From contig NC_066509.1 in the NCBI RefSeq assembly GCF_024679095.1, positions 18,362,299 to 18,426,298 of the forward strand: a stretch of DNA of 64,000 nt, given 5' to 3'. A program made the translations under genes and the position numbers. Under the pieces are notes generated by a model. The model saw nothing but the letters and a program-made list of their open reading frames with translations. It made no database searches and was not told where the DNA came from. How positions within the stretch are numbered: position 1 is the stretch's first letter; each line of letters opens with the position of its first letter. The stretch is from Eriocheir sinensis (Eukaryota; Arthropoda; Malacostraca; Decapoda; Varunidae). Below are positions 59,741 to 64,000 of the stretch, in pieces.

Positions 59741-60698
59741 ATCTTATAAAAATATATATACCAAAATACACATTAAATATTTAAATTTGCATTGAAATAA
59801 ATATACAAAATGCACATACAATAAGGTAAATTTGTATTGAAAGAGATATTCAAAAATACATATAAAACAATGTAAATTTGTTTCAAAATATATATACGAA
59901 TAGAAATAAAAAAAACGTAGATTTCTATAAAAATATATATACAAAATACACATAAAATTAAGTAAATACGTATAAAAAAAATGTATACAAAATACACAAA
60001 ATAATGTAAATTAGAATTAAATAAATAAAAAAATACCAATAAAAGAATGTGTATTTGGACAAATATAAATATACAAAATACACATACAAAATAAACATAA
60101 AATAAGGTAGATTTGTAATAAAATATATGTACAAAATACACATGAAATAATGTAAATTTATATAAAAATATATATACAAATACACATAAAATACCATGAA
60201 TTTGTATAAAAATAATTATTCAAAATAAATATTAAATAATGTAAAAGCGTATAAAATATATATATACAGAGTACATATAAAATAATGTAAATTCGTATTA
60301 TAAATCAACAAAACACCAATAAATAATATATATTTGAATGAAAATAAATTTACAAAATACACATAACATAACTAAAATTTGTATTAAAATATATACAAAA
60401 ATACATAGAAATAATTTGAGTTTGTATGAAAATAGATATACAAAATACACATAAAACTAGGTAAATTTCTTTTGAAATGTATATACAAAATACCCATCAA
60501 ATATTGTAAATTTGTGTCAAAATATATAAGCAAATACACATAAAATAACGTAAATTTGTATGAAAAATATATACAAAATACACACAGAATAATGTCAATT
60601 CGTATCAAAATGAATGAGCAGAATATCAATAAAATAATGTAAATTTGTATGAAAATAAAGATGCAAAATACCCAAAAAATAAAGCATATGTTTATAAA
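59741..60698 (-). repeat. Satellite block, A-rich, end of right arm
   Basis: Matches 6,211-7,155 and, in reverse complement, 22,705-23,656. It is truncated before reaching J1 and joined to a T-rich m-series at AAAGCATATGTTTATAAATG. Confidence 0.85.
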
Positions 60699-61888
60699 TG
60701 TGTATTTTGCATATCTATTTTCAAACAAATTTAAATTATTTTTGTGTATTTTTGTATATATTTTTATACAAATTATAGTTATTTTATTTGTTTTTTGTAT
60801 ATATATTTTCCTACAAATATACATTCTTTTATTGGAAATTTGTGTATTTAATTTTTTACGAATTTATATTATTTTATGTGTATTTTGTATATATATTTTT
60901 CTACGCATTTAAATTATTTTATGTGTATTTTATATATACATTTTCATAAAAATTTATGTTATTTTATTGTGTGTATTTGTATATATTTTGAAACAAATTT
61001 TATACAAATTCATGTTATTTTATGTGTATTTGTATATATATTTTCATACAAATTTATATTATTTTATGTGTATTCTTACATATATTTTAATACAAATTTA
61101 CCTTATTTTATGTTTATTTTGTATATTTATTTCATTCAATTTTAAATTATTTAATGTGTATTTTTGTATTTGTATTTAGGTTATCTTAGGTTATCTCTAG
61201 GTTACCTTATTTTATGTTTATTTTGTATATTTATTTCATTCAATTTTAAATTATTTTATGTGTATATTTGTATTTGTATTTAGTATATTTTATGTGTATT
61301 TTGTATATATATTTTCATCCAAAATTACATTATTTTATTGGTATTTTCTTAATTTAATTCTATACGAGTTTAGATTATTTCATAGGTATTTTGTATACGT
61401 ATTTTTATACTCATTTACATTATCTAAAGTGTGTTTTGTATATATATTTTTATGCAAATTTATTTTAAGTTCATTTTTGTACGTATATTTTTATAGAAAT
61501 TTGCGTTATTTTATGTATATAGTTTTATATAAATTTACGTTATTTTATGTGCATTTTGTATATTTATATTTATACAAATACACATTCTTTTATTGGTATA
61601 TTGTTTATTTACATTTATACGAATTTACATTATTTTATGTGTATTTTGTATACATTTTTTTTATACGTATTTACTTAATATAATGTGTATTTTGTATATG
61701 TATTTTTATAAAAATCTACGTTATTTTATGTGTATTCGTATATATATTTTGAAACAAATTTACATTGTTTTATATGTATTTTGCATATCTATTTCAATAC
61801 AAATTTACCTTATTGTATGTATTTTTTGTATATTTATTTTAATACAAATTTAATTTTTTTATGTGTATTTTGGTATATATATTTTTTT
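60699..61888 (+). repeat. Satellite block, T-rich, with 104-bp tandem duplication
   Basis: Resembles 54,940-55,560 and then 30,640-31,300. A duplicated stretch starts TTACCTTATTTTATGTTTAT at 61,098 and again at 61,202. Between the two copies lies TTAGGTTATCTTAGGTTATC, a short stutter marking the joint. Confidence 0.85.
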
Positions 61889-62052
61889 TTATAAAATATA
61901 TATGCAAGATACACATTAAGTAATGTAAATAAAATAATGTAATTTTGTATGAAAATATATAAACAAATACATATAAAATAACGTAAATTTGGATAAAATA
62001 TATATACAAAATATACATTAAATATTTTAAATATGTATAAAAATATATTATA
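61889..62052 (-). repeat. Short A-rich satellite block
   Basis: About 165 bp that opens with ATATATATGCAAGATACACA and ends at the TATATTATATTATATATATT joint. The second half equals 28,540-28,655. Confidence 0.8.
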
Positions 62053-64000
62053 TTATATATATTTTTATTGATATTTGCGTTAATTATGTGTATTTTGTAT
62101 ATGTTTTCTCATAGAAATTTACATTATTTTATTGGTATTTTGTCTATTTATTCTGATACGAATTACATGATTATTTCTGTATTTTGTACAATTTTTTATA
62201 CGTATTTACATTATTTACTGTGTATTTTGTTTATATATTTTGATACAAATTTACGTTATTATATGTGTATTTGTATAAGTATTTTGATACAAATTTACAT
62301 TATTTTATGTATTTTGTATATATATTTCAATTCAAATTTAGCTTATTTTATGTGTATTTTGTATATCTATTTATTTTAAAACAAAATCAAATATTTTATG
62401 TTTTTTCGTATATATATTTTTATAAAAATGCGTTATTTTATGGGTATTTTGCATCTTAATTTTCATACAAATTTACATTATTTTATAAATATTTTCTGTA
62501 TTTATTTTGATACGATTTTACATTATTTTATTTGTGTTTTGTATATATTTTTTTATACATATTTACTTTATTTAATGTGTTTTTTGTATATATATTTGAT
62601 ACAAATTACATTATTTTAAGTCTAGATGTCTATATATTTTCATTCAAATTTACATTATTTTATGTGTATTTTGTATATGTATTTCAATAAAAATTTACCT
62701 AGTTTTATGTTTTTTGTATATTTATTTTCATACAAGTTTAAATTATTTTTGTGTATTTTTGTATATGATTTTATACAAATTTAGGTTATTTTATGTGTAT
62801 TTTGTATATCTATTTTCATACAAATACACATTCTTTTCATGATATTTTGTTTATTTATTTTGACACGAATGAACATTATTTAATATGTATTTTGTATATA
62901 TATTTTTATACGTATTTACATTATTTCAAGTGTATTTTGTATATATATTTCTATAGAAATCTACGTAATTTATGTGTATTCGTATATATATTTTTAAACA
63001 AATTTACATTTTTTTAAGTGAATTTTCCATATTTTTTCAATACAAATTTGATTAATCTATGTGTATTTTTGTATATGTATTTTTTTTAAAATATGCTTTA
63101 TTTTATGGGTATTTTGCATCTTTATTTTCATACAAATTTACATTATTTTATTGATATTCTGTGTATTTATTTTGATATGATTTTACATTATTCTATGTGT
63201 ACTTTATATATATATATATTTTATATAAAATTTATTTGTTTTCATTTCATACAAATCTACATTATTTTATGTGTTTTTTGTACATGTATTTAAATAAAAA
63301 TTTAACTAGTTATATGTGTATTTTGTATATGTATTTTGTATGTATATGTTCATAGAAATTTACTCTATTTTATGAGTATTCGTATATATATTTTGATACA
63401 TATTTACATTATTGATGTGTATTTTGCATATCTATTTCAATACAAATTTACTTTATTGTACGTACATTTTGTATATTTATTTTAATACAAATTTAATTAT
63501 TTTATATGTATTTTTGTATATATATTTTTATGCAAATATGCGTTATTATATGGATATTTTCCATCTTTATTTGCAGAGAAATCTACATTATTTTATTGAT
63601 ATTCTCTTTATTTATTTTGATTCGATTTAACATTATTCTATGTGGTTTTTATATATTTTTTTTTATACATATTTACATTATTTAATGTTCATTTTGTATA
63701 TATTTTTTATCCAAATTTACATTATTTTATGTATATTTGTTTATATATTTTCATACATATTTACATTATCTTAGGTGTTTTTTGTATATATATTTTTCTA
63801 CGTACTTAAATTATTTTATGTGTATTTTGTATATACATTTTCAAAAAAAATTACGTTATTTTATTGTGTGTATAAGTATATATTTTGATACAATTTTTAT
63901 ACAAATATATGTTATTTAATGTGTATTTGTATATATATTTTCATACAAATTTATATTATTTTATGTGTATTTTTTCATATATTTCATTACAAATTTACCT
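62053..64000 (+). repeat. Satellite block, T-rich, continuing past window end
   Basis: Direct copy of 28,656-30,647, offset about 33.35-33.4 kb, still matching at the last base. Landmarks are the ATTTGCGTTAATTATGTG start, the two m12-m14 series at 62,430 and 63,090 and the TATATGGATATTTTCCATC monomer. Confidence 0.88.

Larger units (their letters stand above)
49850..60698. repeat. Right arm of ~9.35-kb inverted duplication
   Basis: Reverse complement of 22,705-32,055, carrying the LTR element as an extra 1,513 bp including one target duplication. The right end is the flip at about 60,698 (AGCATATGTTTATAAATGTG), beyond which a different module begins. The part 54,771-60,698 is also a direct match to 57-7,155 with the LINE removed. 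Confidence 0.82.

Noticed and set aside
61185..61206. TTAGGTTATC repeats as interstitial telomere (TTAGG is the arthropod telomere motif)
   Set aside because: Only two or three imperfect TTAGGTTATC units are present and they arise from the satellite's own TTTAGGTTATTTTATG monomer (m4).

Overview
This window is eukaryotic repeat DNA. About 95% of it is one very AT-rich satellite, interrupted by three transposable-element insertions: a LINE, a tRNA-derived SINE and an LTR-type element. I see no intact host gene. The LINE reverse transcriptase, its 3' end and the tRNA-headed SINE resemble elements I associate with decapod crustacean (crab-type) genomes. That assignment comes from recall and was not checked.

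The satellite has a basic monomer of about 45 bp (44-46). Read on the T-rich strand it runs roughly TATTTTGTATATATATTT, then TCATACAAATTTACATTA, then TTTTATGTG. Many distinguishable monomer variants follow each other in a fixed order. The clearest higher-order repeat (HOR) is a 16-monomer series of about 714 bp (for example 17,716 to 18,430). I number its variants m1-m16. Landmarks are m5 (ends ATACACATTCTTTTATTG), m8 (AGAAATCTACG), m9 (TATTCGTATATA), m12 (AATGCGTTATTTTATGGG), m13 (TTTTGCATCTTTATTTTC) and m14 (ATTCTGTGTATTTATTTTG). The m12-m14 landmark occurs in more than 30 places on one strand or the other. In the entries below, strand + means the T-rich form lies on the given strand and strand - means the A-rich form does.

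The satellite is not a simple head-to-tail array. Its orientation flips about 37 times in 64 kb, and several flip points are copied with their exact junction sequence. Multi-kb modules that contain these flips are duplicated in both orientations. The largest pair is an inverted duplication with arms of about 9.35 kb (about 22,705-32,055 and 49,850-60,698). A direct copy of part of the same module lies at 57-7,155. Younger local changes are (TA)n expansions inside individual monomers, a 134-bp tandem duplication near 48,860 and a 104-bp one near 61,100.

Insertions: (1) 1,864-3,392, minus strand, a 5'-truncated Jockey/CR1-group LINE carrying a nearly complete reverse transcriptase with one internal stop and a poly-A tail. 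(2) 11,008-11,370, plus strand, a SINE with a tRNA-Ser/Leu-like head. (3) 50,024-51,532, a TGTA...TACA-bounded element of about 1.5 kb, best read as a solo LTR, flanked by a CTAT target duplication. For the LINE and the LTR the window itself holds the matching empty site in a paralogous satellite copy, so the edges can be set to the base. The long open frames elsewhere (15-residue periodic, rich in Y, I, F, C) follow from the 45-bp period being divisible by three. I do not regard them as genes.
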